Positions 17,247 through 25,957 are shown, numbered from the stretch's first letter. The stretch is DNA of 64,000 nt from Lentilactobacillus senioris DSM 24302 = JCM 17472 (GCF_001436555.1 NZ_AYZR01000004.1:310001-374000), one strand, 5' to 3'. Notes: a model not told the origin generated them from the sequence alone. Program-made: numbers and translations.

Positions 17247-18287
17247 ATGGCTTCAAACAAATTAGTAGAAAAAACCAATGATATTGTAGACTTGCATGAC
17301 ATCCAAGAAGCTCGTTCTATTGTTAGCAAGTATGCTCGGAAAACTCCACTTGTTAAGTCAATGTTTTTAAGTAATAACGTTGTTGGTGGCGACGTTTACT
17401 TGAAACTTGAAGATATGCAATTAACTGGATCATTCAAATTCCGGGGTGCTAACAACAAGATTAATCATCTTACTGATGAAGAAAAAGCTCGTGGTGTTAT
17501 CACTGCTTCTGCTGGTAACCATGCTCAAGGTGTTGCTTTAACAAGTAAATTGCTTGGCATCGACGCAACTGTTGTTATGCCAGACGAAGCTCCACAAATG
17601 AAGCGTGATGCTACTCGCGGTTACGGTGCCGAAGTTGATATTCATGGTGCTACTTTTGATGATGCTCACAAATGGATGCATGAACGTGCTGAAAAAGAAG
17701 GCAAGACTATCGTTGATCCATTCAACGACAAGTATGTTATCGCTGGCCAAGGAACTATCGGTCTTGAAATCCTTGATGAAATCTGGGATGTTGATACTGT
17801 TATCGTTCCTGTCGGTGGTGGCGGATTGATTTCTGGGATTGCCGTTGCTTTGAAGTCATTTAACCCATCAATTCACATTGTTGGTGTTCAATCAGAAAAC
17901 GTTCACGGTATGGAAGCATCAATTAAAGCCGGCAAGATTGTTACTCATCACGATGATTTCACTCTTGCAGATGGTACTGATGTGGCAACTCCAGGTGATA
18001 TCACTTACCCAATCGTTCAAAACTTAGTTGACGAAATTGTCCTCGTTTCAGAAGACGAAATTGCAGAAGCTATGAAGGATCTTCTTCAACGGACTAAGGT
18101 TGTTGCTGAAGGTGCTGGTGCACTTCCAACTGCTGCTCTTGAAGCCCACAAGATTGATGATAAGTGGTTGAAGGGCAAGAAGGTTGTTGGCCTTGTATCA
18201 GGTGGTAACGTTGATTTGACTCGAGTTGAAAAAGTTATTGACCAATTCTTTGTTGAACCAGACACTTCTAAAGGTGTTGTTGGATAA
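17247..18287 (+). CDS. ilvA: threonine/serine ammonia-lyase (catabolic type)
   Basis: This 346-residue fold-type II PLP enzyme has the PLP lysine in GSFKFRGA (Lys64), the cofactor-phosphate loop GGGGLISG and the early substrate loop SAGNHAQGVA. No C-terminal ACT regulatory domain is present, as in catabolic TdcB-type enzymes rather than the biosynthetic form. The reaction is L-threonine (or serine) to 2-oxobutyrate (or pyruvate) + NH3. It lies 61 bases behind ald with GGAG before the ATG, shares its codon pattern, and no terminator separates them. Gene naming between ilvA and tdcB is a matter of convention. Confidence 0.9.
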   Translation: MASNKLVEKTNDIVDLHDIQEARSIVSKYARKTPLVKSMFLSNNVVGGDVYLKLEDMQLTGSFKFRGANNKINHLTDEEKARGVITASAGNHAQGVALTSKLLGIDATVVMPDEAPQMKRDATRGYGAEVDIHGATFDDAHKWMHERAEKEGKTIVDPFNDKYVIAGQGTIGLEILDEIWDVDTVIVPVGGGGLISGIAVALKSFNPSIHIVGVQSENVHGMEASIKAGKIVTHHDDFTLADGTDVATPGDITYPIVQNLVDEIVLVSEDEIAEAMKDLLQRTKVVAEGAGALPTAALEAHKIDDKWLKGKKVVGLVSGGNVDLTRVEKVIDQFFVEPDTSKGVVG

Positions 18288-18305
18288 TTAGATTTTTAAG
18301 TAAGG

Positions 18306-18356
18306 GATGCGTTATCCACTAATTAATAATTGATGGATTTGCGCATCTTTTATTTT
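18306..18356 (+). terminator. intrinsic terminator after the dehydratase gene
   Basis: GATGCG/CGCATC with inner ATCCA/TGGAT is followed by TTTTATTTT, ending the ald-ilvA transcript. Confidence 0.7.
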
Positions 18357-18415
18357 GAAAACAATTGTGATTTTTTGTACAATGTGATCCGAGTCATTTT
18401 GGAACCATGATTCAA

Positions 18416-18451
18416 GACACTTTTCAATAAATATAGAATTTGAAAAGTGTC
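18416..18451. repeat. inverted repeat upstream of the amino-acid permease gene
   Basis: GACACTTTTC and GAAAAGTGTC are perfect 10-base arms around 16 bases, about 70 bases before the permease start. Only a weak T-rich stretch follows, so it could be an operator or a leaky terminator. Confidence 0.55.
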
Positions 18452-18523
18452 GTTTGCTATTTTAAATTTATTTATGACTCGTTCACAAGATCATGTTAAG
18501 TCTCGTTAAGGAGAAGATTCGTT

Positions 18524-19858
18524 ATGGAAGAAAAATCAGGACTTAAAAAGACCATCACTTTTTGGCCAGCCCTTTCAATGGTAGTTGGTACGGTTATTGG
18601 TGCCGGGGTATTCTTTAAAGCCTCAGCTGTTACCCAATATACGGGGTCTAGTAGTTTATCTATGCTTGCTTGGTTTGTAGGTGGGGTTGTTACGATTTGT
18701 GCTGGATTAACAGGGGCTGAATTAGCTGCTGCTATTCCACAAACTGGTGGATTGACTACTTATATTGAACATACCTATGGTTCATTTTGGGGTTTTCTAG
18801 CTGGTTGGGCTCAAGGAATTATTTATTTCCCAGCGAACGTTGCTGCTTTGGCAATTGTTTTTGGGACTCAAACCTGTAACTTATTAGGTTTATCAAATGG
18901 ATTAATCGTTCCAATTGCTATTGTTGCTGCAGTGTCTTTGACGCTTATTAACTTTGCAGGGGCTAAGGCGGCTGGTTACGTTCAAACTATTGCGACAGTT
19001 GTTAAATTAATTCCATTAGCATTAATTGTTGTTTTTGGCTTCTTCCACCAAGGTGGGGGAGACTTCTCATTATTCCCAGTTGTTGCTGGACCACATCACA
19101 GCTTCTGGACTGCGCTGGGTAATGCTACTTTTGCAACTATGTTTGCTTATGATGGTTGGATTCACGTTGGTAACATTGCAGGGGAAATGAAGAATCCTAA
19201 GCGGGATTTACCATTAGCAATCTCAATGGGGATCGTGACTATCATGGCAGTTTACTTGTTAGTTAACGCTGTTTTTCTTTACATCTTGCCAATTAATCAC
19301 ATTGCTGGTAACTTAAATGCCGCTTCAGACGTTGCAGGACTTTTGTTCGGTGGTATTGGTGGTAAGCTGGTTACCATTGGGATTTTGATTTCAGTATATG
19401 GTGGGTTAAACGGTTATACTACCACCGGGATGAGAATTCCAATGAAGATGGGACAAGAACACAAATTACCATGGGGTGACAAGTTCTCAGAATTAACTAA
19501 GGGCACCGCTGTTCCTTGGTTTAGTGGAATTGTTCAATTGATCATTGCTTGTCTAATGATGCTTTCAGGTCAATTTGATTCGATCACTAACATGTTAGTG
19601 TTTGTAATTTGGATTTTCTACGTAATGGCATTTATTGCGGTATTCGTATTGCGGAAACGAGAACCTGATTTGGAACGACCATATAAGGTTCCTCTTTACC
19701 CAATCATTCCAATTATTGCTATTATCGGTGGTGTATTTATCTTGGTAGTTACCCTATTTACTCAATGGTTGACTTCAGCTATCGGAATTGTTTTAACTTT
19801 AATCGGGATTTGCTTCTACTATCCATTAGATAAAAAATATCATTTCTCAGGAAAATAA
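18524..19858 (+). CDS. APC family amino-acid permease, probably Ser/Thr exchanger type
   Basis: The 444-residue, 12-helix protein starts with the APC signature VVGTVIGAGVFFK in helix 1 and has GWAQGIIYFPANVAALA in helix 3. Length and sequence resemble the L-type exchangers such as Bacillus SteT. It sits behind the alanine dehydrogenase and threonine dehydratase genes but has its own leader, with a terminator and an inverted repeat in between. Import of threonine, serine or alanine for those enzymes is the natural inference; the substrate is not proven. AAGGAG precedes the ATG. Confidence 0.85.
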   Translation: MEEKSGLKKTITFWPALSMVVGTVIGAGVFFKASAVTQYTGSSSLSMLAWFVGGVVTICAGLTGAELAAAIPQTGGLTTYIEHTYGSFWGFLAGWAQGIIYFPANVAALAIVFGTQTCNLLGLSNGLIVPIAIVAAVSLTLINFAGAKAAGYVQTIATVVKLIPLALIVVFGFFHQGGGDFSLFPVVAGPHHSFWTALGNATFATMFAYDGWIHVGNIAGEMKNPKRDLPLAISMGIVTIMAVYLLVNAVFLYILPINHIAGNLNAASDVAGLLFGGIGGKLVTIGILISVYGGLNGYTTTGMRIPMKMGQEHKLPWGDKFSELTKGTAVPWFSGIVQLIIACLMMLSGQFDSITNMLVFVIWIFYVMAFIAVFVLRKREPDLERPYKVPLYPIIPIIAIIGGVFILVVTLFTQWLTSAIGIVLTLIGICFYYPLDKKYHFSGK

Positions 19859-19866
19859 ACGTTGAA

Positions 19867-19896
19867 AAGCTCGCCAGTCTGGTGGGCTTTTTTTAT
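19867..19896 (+). terminator. intrinsic terminator after the permease gene
   Basis: AGCTCGCCA and TGGTGGGCT (two G-U pairs) are followed by seven Ts. Confidence 0.85.
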
Positions 19897-19957
19897 TAGC
19901 GTTAAAGGTTGGCTTGGTGAAAGTGAATCAGTATAATGAGGCCAGGAGGGGATTGCG

Positions 19958-20488
19958 ATGAAAATTGAAACAGTTAAAGTAGAAGACCATTCTGCGGTAG
20001 AACAATTGTTGAGACAGGCCTTTACTGATACACCTCACGGTTACGATGGCGAGGCAGAATTAGTGACTGCCTTGCGCCAAGATCCTAAGTACAATCCCAA
20101 AGCCGAATTGGTAGCTAAGGATGATAATGGCCAAATGATTGGCCAAGTATTGATTACGCCAATTATTGTTGATGGGCCACAATCAAATAGCCATGGTGCA
20201 GCTTTAGCACCGTTAGCAGTAGATCCTCAGTGGCAACACAAAGGTGTTGGCAAAGCGCTAATGCAAGCTATTGAACAGGCAGCCAAAGATTTGGGAATTC
20301 AGTTCATTATTGTGATGGGGTGGGCAGATTATTATTCTAAGTTTGGGTATCTTCCAGCTAGCCAATTTAATATTCGGGCGCCCTTTGATGTTCCTGATGA
20401 AAACTTTATGGCTAAGGCCATTACGCCTCAGGGCTTAGACAATATCAATGGAACAGTACGGTATTTAGATGCTTTTAATGGGGTGTAA
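19958..20488 (+). CDS. GNAT family N-acetyltransferase
   Basis: This 176-residue single-domain acetyltransferase has the acetyl-CoA loop region VDPQWQHKGVGKALMQ (motif A, Q-x-x-G-V-G) and a C-terminal half typical of the YhbS group. The acceptor substrate is unknown. It starts behind GGAGGGG and is followed after two bases by an AlkD-like gene, forming a two-gene operon. Confidence 0.85.
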   Translation: MKIETVKVEDHSAVEQLLRQAFTDTPHGYDGEAELVTALRQDPKYNPKAELVAKDDNGQMIGQVLITPIIVDGPQSNSHGAALAPLAVDPQWQHKGVGKALMQAIEQAAKDLGIQFIIVMGWADYYSKFGYLPASQFNIRAPFDVPDENFMAKAITPQGLDNINGTVRYLDAFNGV

Positions 20489-20490
20489 AG

Positions 20491-21132
20491 GTGGAATTTA
20501 AATTACTCGGTCAAGAAGTAAATCGCGAACCAATGGAACGCTATATGAAAAATAAATTTCCGTTTCTTGGGATTAAATCACCAGACAGAAAGCTGCAGGA
20601 ACGGGAATTATTAAAGGAAAGTCGTAACTGGGATACTGCAAACTTAATTTTGGAAATTCAAACACTTTACCAGAAACCGGAGCGCGAATATCAGTACGTA
20701 GCGATTGATTTAGCTCAACGAAATTATCAACGTTTTTCATTAGAGGAGTTAAAAACGTTACTGGTGATCGTTGACCAAAAGGCTTGGTGGGATACGGTGG
20801 ACAGCTGGCGCAAAGTATTTGCTAGTTACGCCATCAAATTTCCAGAGCATAAGCTCACTATTTTCAATTGGTTTTTCCAAAATGAAAGTATGTGGTTGCG
20901 CCGAATTTCCATCATTTTTCAACTGACTGAAAAGGAAACGCTAGATACTGAAATGCTCACGGAAGCCATTGAAACAGATCAATACACCAATGAGTTTTTC
21001 TTACAAAAGGCGATTGGTTGGGCGCTGCGCAATTACAGTAAAGTAAATCCGGGTTGGGTGGGCGATTTTATTGCTACTCATGAGTTATCGAACTTGGCGC
21101 AACGCGAAGCCAGCAAGTATTTAGATAATTAA
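20491..21132 (+). CDS. AlkD-like DNA alkylation repair protein
   Basis: The 213-residue helical protein matches the HEAT-repeat DNA glycosylases AlkC/AlkD. It contains WWDTVDSW, which holds the catalytic Asp and DNA-contacting Trp region of AlkD, and QKAIGWALRNYSKVNPGWV near the end. In the family it excises N3- and N7-alkylated purines without base flipping. It begins with GTG two bases after the acetyltransferase stop, so translation is probably coupled. Confidence 0.85.
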   Translation: MEFKLLGQEVNREPMERYMKNKFPFLGIKSPDRKLQERELLKESRNWDTANLILEIQTLYQKPEREYQYVAIDLAQRNYQRFSLEELKTLLVIVDQKAWWDTVDSWRKVFASYAIKFPEHKLTIFNWFFQNESMWLRRISIIFQLTEKETLDTEMLTEAIETDQYTNEFFLQKAIGWALRNYSKVNPGWVGDFIATHELSNLAQREASKYLDN

Positions 21133-21200
21133 GCTTGCTAAACTAATTAGTTTCAGCTACAATCAAACTAAATTAAGGAAAGAAGTGAACGAGTTGAAGA

Positions 21201-21260
21201 ATGCAAACCGTTAAGAAAATGAATATTAATCTTAGTCGAAAAGACTGGGGTTATTTCTAA
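21201..21260 (+). CDS. possible leader peptide of the ABC-F gene
   Basis: MQTVKKMNINLSRKDWGYF is encoded between the AlkD gene and the ABC-F gene, before a strong terminator. The start region (21202-21213) can pair with the bases just after the stop (21258-21269), 12 positions with one mismatch, and the last codons can pair with bases beyond the terminator. The ribosome-binding site is weak; a GTG at 21185 behind AAGGAAAG would read a different short frame. Leader peptides of this kind are known for ABC-F resistance genes. Confidence 0.4.
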   Translation: MQTVKKMNINLSRKDWGYF

Positions 21261-21288
21261 CGATTTGCAAACTTAATTCGGCTAAACG

Positions 21289-21316
21289 AAAAAAGGCGCA
21301 AAGGCGCCTTTTTTTG
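21289..21316 (+). terminator. terminator in the ABC-F leader, candidate attenuator
   Basis: AAAAGGCGC and GCGCCTTTT flank a four-base loop, followed by more Ts. It is the only terminator between the AlkD gene and the ABC-F start, so it both ends the upstream operon and can attenuate the downstream gene. Confidence 0.85.
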
Positions 21317-21339
21317 TGTCTTAAAACCAGCAATCTGCT

Positions 21340-21355
21340 GAAATAACCCTCAGTC
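21340..21355 (+). promoter_or_regulatory. sequence complementary to the end of the leader ORF
   Basis: GAAATAACCCTCAGTC pairs with GACTGGGGTTATTTC (21243-21257) over 15 base pairs with one bulged T. The pairing would loop out the terminator and bring the leader ORF next to the ABC-F ribosome-binding site (AGGGGG, about 21369). Confidence 0.6.
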
Positions 21356-21382
21356 CACTAAAATATTAGGGGGTCGATTTAC

Positions 21383-22897
21383 ATGGGTATGATTAAAATT
21401 ACCGACGTGAACTTTCAATATGATGGGGCAGTGGATCCCGTCTTTACTAACTTAAATATCAACATTGATGAAAAATGGAAATTAGGACTAATTGGCCGGA
21501 ACGGTCGTGGAAAAACTACTCTGCTTAAAATTTTATTAGGGCAATTGAAGTACCAGGGAACGGTCCAAACCAACTTAACTTTTCGTTACTTTCCACAGCC
21601 AGTCAGTGATCCCAGTTTGGAGACTAGTGAAGTGGTTTTGCAGCAGGCCCAGTTAGATGATACTGAAATTTGGCGTGTTCAAGCAGAATTGCCAACTCTT
21701 CAACTGAGCGATGATGTTTTGTGGCGGCCGTTTAACACCCTTAGTCCGGGCGAACAAACCAAGGTGCAGTTAGCGGCCTTATTTTGTCAGCCCCAAAGTT
21801 TTCAGTTGATTGACGAACCTACCAATCATTTAGACCAAGCTGGTCGCCAAGTAGTAGCAGATTACCTGAAAGGCAAACAAGGTTTTATCGTGGTAAGCCA
21901 TGATCGCCAGTTTATTAACCAAATTATTGACCATGTCTTAGCAATTGAACGGCAACAGGTGCAACTCCTAAATGGAAATTACGATACTTGGCAAGCCAGC
22001 TTTGACCAACAAAATCAATTTGAGGCTAAAGGACAGGCTAAGTTACAACACGAAATTAAGCAGCTAAAGGCTAGTGCTACGCAAACTAAACGGTGGGCTG
22101 GTAAAGCTGAAGGGCAAAAACAACAGAAAAATCCAAAGGAACAACACGCTAATTTAGATAAAGGCTTTTTAGGCCATAAGGCGGCCAAAATTATGAAACG
22201 GTCCAAGGCTGCAGCTGATAAGGCTGAACGAGCGGTTTCCGAAAAACGCAAACTACTAAAAAACGTCGACGAAGTGTCGACGTTAACAATGGATTATCAG
22301 CCGGTAAGAATTAACCAACCGTTATTAACGGTGACTGATCTCCAAGTGAAGTATACGGATGATTGGTTAGCTCAACCGGTTAGTTTTCAAATTAACAAGG
22401 GTGAACGATTATTTTTAACCGGTAACAATGGTACCGGCAAATCATCCATCCTAACCGCGTTACAATTTCGGGACCAAATTGAGCACCGTGGAGCAATTAC
22501 TTGGGCCAGTCAGGTTCGCGTTTCGTTTTTGGAACAAACCTTTACCGAACTCCGGGGATCGCTGACTAATTATGCTAAGCAGCACCATTTGCAGGTGGAG
22601 CAGTTCTTTAATTTACTCCGGAAATTAGGTTTTGAACGAGCTAGTTTTCAAACGCCGCTAGAAAAAATGAGCATGGGCCAACAACGCAAAATCGGGTTGG
22701 CCAGATCGTTAGGTGAACCTGCTAACCTCTACGTTTGGGACGAACCCTTAAATTATTTGGACCTCTTAACCCGCCAGCAAATTGAAGAGGTAATCCTAGC
22801 GTCTCAAGCGACTATGTTGATTATCGATCACGACGTTGATTTTATGGAACGGGTGGCTACTCAACCAGCGGTAGCGGTAACTTCACTAGCAAATTAA
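21383..22897 (+). CDS. ABC-F ATPase, Lsa-type ribosomal protection family
   Basis: The 504-residue protein has two ABC domains without membrane segments, joined by a charged helical linker (about residues 215-295). Walker A motifs are GRNGRGKTT and GNNGTGKSS, signatures LSPGEQTK and MSMGQQRK, and Walker B regions LIDEPTNHLD and VWDEPLNYLD. The first 180 residues and the linker follow Lsa(A) of Enterococcus closely (WKLGLIGRNGRGKTTLL, VLWRPFNTLSPGEQTK). Lsa-type proteins dislodge lincosamides, pleuromutilins or streptogramin A from the ribosome. Whether this one confers resistance cannot be judged. The 250-base leader with uORF and terminator suggests drug-inducible control. The ATG at 21383 is correctly spaced from AGGGGG. 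Confidence 0.88.
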   Translation: MGMIKITDVNFQYDGAVDPVFTNLNINIDEKWKLGLIGRNGRGKTTLLKILLGQLKYQGTVQTNLTFRYFPQPVSDPSLETSEVVLQQAQLDDTEIWRVQAELPTLQLSDDVLWRPFNTLSPGEQTKVQLAALFCQPQSFQLIDEPTNHLDQAGRQVVADYLKGKQGFIVVSHDRQFINQIIDHVLAIERQQVQLLNGNYDTWQASFDQQNQFEAKGQAKLQHEIKQLKASATQTKRWAGKAEGQKQQKNPKEQHANLDKGFLGHKAAKIMKRSKAAADKAERAVSEKRKLLKNVDEVSTLTMDYQPVRINQPLLTVTDLQVKYTDDWLAQPVSFQINKGERLFLTGNNGTGKSSILTALQFRDQIEHRGAITWASQVRVSFLEQTFTELRGSLTNYAKQHHLQVEQFFNLLRKLGFERASFQTPLEKMSMGQQRKIGLARSLGEPANLYVWDEPLNYLDLLTRQQIEEVILASQATMLIIDHDVDFMERVATQPAVAVTSLAN

Positions 22898-23553
22898 AAG
22901 GGCCAAGTGGCTTCATCGTAGGCGGTTTGCCAGAAATTAAGTTCGAAATAACTGCTTCGAAGAAAGGCGGTAATCATTGCTGATTGCACGACGCTAGTGG
23001 TTTCTTCACCTAACCGGTCGACAATGTCGATCATCGTGTTAGTAGCAATGGTGAATTCCGGACTGGCGTAGGTGTCGATAAATTGTTGGTAAATTTTGAC
23101 CGGTGAAGACTGTTGTACTAGCCGTTCACCGATTTGGTTATAGAGCCAGTAACAAGGCAATAAGGCCGCAGCTCCCTGAGCGGGATTGGTAGCTAATTCA
23201 TGTTCCATGTGGGTGACATAGTTGTAGGTGTTAGGAGCCATTGGGGTATTGGTTAACTCATCAGCGGTAATTTGTAGTTGTTGAAAAAATTCTTTCCGAA
23301 CATCTTGTTCGCTGTTGTTAAGACCGTTAGCTTCGGCTTCTAAGAATTTTACGTCTGCTGGTTCGGCCAACTGCAGTGCTAATAAATGGTGCAGTCTGCT
23401 GAATTCTTTTAAGTAGTAAGCATCTTGTTTTAAGTAAAAACGGAACCGGTCCATGGGGAGGTTACCGGTAGTGAGTTCGGTAATAAACGGGTGATTAAAG
23501 CTGGCAGTGAATAGCTCGTCAGCCGCGGTGCGCATGTTGTCGGTTAAAGTCAT
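22894..23553 (-). CDS. tenA: TenA family thiaminase II / aminopyrimidine aminohydrolase
   Basis: The 219-residue all-helical protein has the TenA active-site markers: the Asp in LKQDAYYLKEF, the Cys in ALLPCYWLY and a Glu in SSYFELNFWQ. The family hydrolyses aminopyrimidines from thiamine breakdown to give HMP for thiamine salvage. The start is set at the ATG at 23553 by AGGAGG nine bases upstream, although the frame continues further. No thiamine biosynthesis genes or TPP riboswitch are visible nearby. Its stop overlaps the ABC-F stop by three bases on the opposite strand, and no terminator separates the two convergent genes. Confidence 0.9.
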   Translation of the reverse strand: MTLTDNMRTAADELFTASFNHPFITELTTGNLPMDRFRFYLKQDAYYLKEFSRLHHLLALQLAEPADVKFLEAEANGLNNSEQDVRKEFFQQLQITADELTNTPMAPNTYNYVTHMEHELATNPAQGAAALLPCYWLYNQIGERLVQQSSPVKIYQQFIDTYASPEFTIATNTMIDIVDRLGEETTSVVQSAMITAFLRSSYFELNFWQTAYDEATWPF

Positions 23554-23620
23554 AATGGTTATCCTCCTAAATTGGCTTGGCTTAATTGTAATATAAATTA
23601 AAGTCGTAAGGCGAAAATAA

Positions 23621-23648
23621 TTACAGTCCATTAGGAAAATGCTACACT
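23621..23648 (+). promoter_or_regulatory. probable promoter of the SDR gene
   Basis: TTACAG and TACACT are 16 bases apart, about 40 bases before the start codon, in the divergent region shared with tenA. Confidence 0.45.
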
Positions 23649-23687
23649 TACATTAAAGTTTAAATAAAATGAAGTGGAGGCATTCTT

Positions 23688-24434
23688 ATGGATCGGTTAA
23701 AGGATAAAGTAGCGGTTATTACTGGCGGGGTAGCCGGGATTGGGTTAGGAATTGCTGAATGTTACATTGCCGAAGGCGCCAACGTGGTGCTAACAGCTAA
23801 CCATAACGTTGAGGGTGGTAAAAAAGCCGTAGAACGATTTGGTGAAGACCGCGCTTTGTTTGTGCAACAAGACGTTGCTAACGAAAATGCTTGGGAACGG
23901 GTAATGGACGCTGCCGTTGATAAATTTGGCAAGGTGGATATCTTAGTCAACAATGCCGGCGTCGGTGGCGTTGGGGGCCCAATTCAAGATACTAAGTTAG
24001 AAGATTGGAATAAGGTGATCGCCACTAACTTAACCGGGAATTTCCTGGGTGAAAAATACGCTGTTAAAGTAATGGTAGATTACAACGATGGCAAGGGCTC
24101 GATTATTAACATCTCTTCTGTTGCTGGGTTAGTCGGCTTGCCAATGAGTCCAGCCTATTCAGCTAGTAAGGGTGGGACTAGATTATTGACTCACGCCACA
24201 GCGTTACAACTAGCTCAACAGAAATTAAACATTAGAGTTAATTCCGTTCATCCCGGCTGGATCGATACTAATATCATCCCCGAAGACCAAAAGGATGCGA
24301 TTATCCAAACCATCCCGGTGGGCCACTTAGGTGAACCCCAAGATATCGGTGAAATTTGTGTTTACTTGGGAAGTGACGAATCCAAGTTTGCCAATGGGGC
24401 CGAATTTGTGATTGATGGTGGTCAAAGGGCCTAA
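23688..24434 (+). CDS. short-chain dehydrogenase/reductase
   Basis: The 248-residue classical SDR has the cofactor motif [14 protein letters not shown], the catalytic Ser in INISSVAG and YSASKGG (Tyr-x-x-x-Lys). Its C-terminal part ([39 protein letters not shown] in two blocks) resembles the R-specific alcohol dehydrogenases of lactobacilli. It would reduce a ketone or oxidise a secondary alcohol with NAD(P)H; substrate and cofactor preference are not certain. GTGGAGG lies before the ATG, and the gene is monocistronic. Confidence 0.88.
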   Translation: MDRLKDKVAVITGGVAGIGLGIAECYIAEGANVVLTANHNVEGGKKAVERFGEDRALFVQQDVANENAWERVMDAAVDKFGKVDILVNNAGVGGVGGPIQDTKLEDWNKVIATNLTGNFLGEKYAVKVMVDYNDGKGSIINISSVAGLVGLPMSPAYSASKGGTRLLTHATALQLAQQKLNIRVNSVHPGWIDTNIIPEDQKDAIIQTIPVGHLGEPQDIGEICVYLGSDESKFANGAEFVIDGGQRA

Positions 24435-24448
24435 TTAACATGGTAAAA

Positions 24449-24493
24449 TCAAAAACCAGAATTTTGACATTCAGTCAGAGTCCTGGTTTTTTA
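24449..24493 (+). terminator. intrinsic terminator after the SDR gene
   Basis: AAAAACCAG and CTGGTTTTT enclose a long loop with a small inner stem, followed by more Ts. It may also serve the convergent CPBP gene. Confidence 0.7.
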
Positions 24494-24517
24494 TTAGGTT
24501 AAATTGGAAACGATTCA

Positions 24518-25324
24518 TTATTTATTCATGGCAATTAAGAATAGAATCCCCGAAGAAACGGTGTCCCAAAGATAGTGGGAAATATAAGAAACCCAGAGAT
24601 TCTTAGTACGAATGTATACCCCAGTATCAAAGAGCCGGCTCATCCCGATGACAATAAACATTTGAGCTAAATGCCAGTCGTAGGCTGAAAAATGAGCTAG
24701 ACCAAAAACAAAAATAGAAACTAGTAAACCAATCCAAATTGAATTTTTGCGGCTTTGGCCGTAATACCGGTATGCTAAGGTAGCTGCCGCTAACATAGGG
24801 ATGATGGCTAATAATTCTTCGCAAAGAAGACTAGGAATATCAGTCAGCACTTCGCGGATGAAGTTAGTGGTTAACTCACTTTTGGGCATACCAGCCTTAA
24901 AGGAACCGGTGGTGATATTAGCGGCCACTAAGTTTTTAGAAATAGCTGTTAAAGTAAGTGACGTAATAATGGCGTATAAATTTCCTAATAGCAAGGCAAC
25001 TACTCCGTCACCGATATCATGCCATGTTAATTTCTTGAAAAAACTACGTAACGATCTGCCGGCTAACTCATGAAGCATTAAAATAAAAAGGATTAGTGGC
25101 ATAACGTCCTGCCACAAGACGATGAGGGTTTCTTCCACCATTCCCTTGGTGCTCGTATCAATATCTGGCCAAAGAATTTGGGGAATCACCACAATTGCAA
25201 AGATGAGGGGTGGTAATACTATTAACCACCATAGATTCCGTTTAGCAAGTGGAGTTTCATCATCAAAAATTGGAAAAGTACGGGTATCATTTTTACGTTC
25301 TAAGAAAAAGCGATCATTATTCAT
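24518..25324 (-). CDS. CPBP family intramembrane protein with degenerate motif 1
   Basis: This 268-residue protein of about seven helices belongs to the CAAX-protease/bacteriocin-processing (Abi) family. Motif 2 is FGLAHFSAYDWH with the metal-binding His, and motif 3 is YISHYLWD. Motif 1 reads EELLAI, so the two Glu are present but the usual Arg of EExxxR is missing. Family roles include bacteriocin self-immunity and prenyl-protein processing. No bacteriocin genes are near. AGGGAGGG lies just before the ATG. Confidence 0.8.
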   Translation of the reverse strand: MNNDRFFLERKNDTRTFPIFDDETPLAKRNLWWLIVLPPLIFAIVVIPQILWPDIDTSTKGMVEETLIVLWQDVMPLILFILMLHELAGRSLRSFFKKLTWHDIGDGVVALLLGNLYAIITSLTLTAISKNLVAANITTGSFKAGMPKSELTTNFIREVLTDIPSLLCEELLAIIPMLAAATLAYRYYGQSRKNSIWIGLLVSIFVFGLAHFSAYDWHLAQMFIVIGMSRLFDTGVYIRTKNLWVSYISHYLWDTVSSGILFLIAMNK

Positions 25325-25513
25325 CTTTATCCCTCCCTAGTTAATCAGTATAGGGTTGTAATGGGGTGGGTTCAATGAATTGCACTTGGGGAATAATTAA
25401 AATAGGGACGCTAGTTAACGGTTTATCCTAACAAATCACTAGTAAATAAATAGTAAAAGTGCTACAATTTGGCTAATGAAACCGCTACCTTGGATTTGAT
25501 AGGAGGAAGTTAA

Positions 25514-25954
25514 ATGACAGAAAAATCGTTATACCATACCTATGTGCATAATCAAGATGGATTAGTGGGTCTTAGTTACGTGGTGGGCCAAGAGGGCCTC
25601 TCGTTAGGGGTCAGCAGTTCGTTAGTTCCTGCACCAGGGGCTAATCCAGAACAGTTTATTGGTTTTGCCCTATCTACCTGTTTCAATGCTACTTTACGAA
25701 TTGTGCAACGCCGGCTGAAAATGCCTATTAATTCTGAAGTACGGACTAGGGTGGATGAATTCAAGGATACTCAGGGATATAAATTTACCGTGGAAGCACA
25801 GATTTTAATGCCGGATTATAGTGAAGCAGATGCCAAAAAAGTAATTAACATCGCATTGGATGAATGCCCAACCGCCAAACTGTTAAAAGATAACGAAGGA
25901 GTCACGTTCAGGTTAGTTGACAACTTTGGTGAAGAACCCGTATTAGGTGAATAA
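25514..25954 (+). CDS. OsmC/Ohr family peroxiredoxin
   Basis: The 146-residue protein has the two family cysteines, one in LSTCFNATL and one in LDECPTAKLL, plus the conserved Arg-rich strand after the first. These enzymes reduce organic hydroperoxides in the cytoplasm using a dithiol. Sequence details fit the Ohr-like subgroup better than classical OsmC, but this is not certain. AGGAGGAAG precedes the ATG. The gene is monocistronic and shares its terminator with the convergent nuclease gene. Confidence 0.85.
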   Translation: MTEKSLYHTYVHNQDGLVGLSYVVGQEGLSLGVSSSLVPAPGANPEQFIGFALSTCFNATLRIVQRRLKMPINSEVRTRVDEFKDTQGYKFTVEAQILMPDYSEADAKKVINIALDECPTAKLLKDNEGVTFRLVDNFGEEPVLGE

Positions 25955-25957
25955 ATA

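Noticed and set aside
24801-25340. Plus-strand open frames opposite the CPBP gene
   Set aside because: Shadows of the minus-strand gene, whose motifs and ribosome-binding site are convincing.
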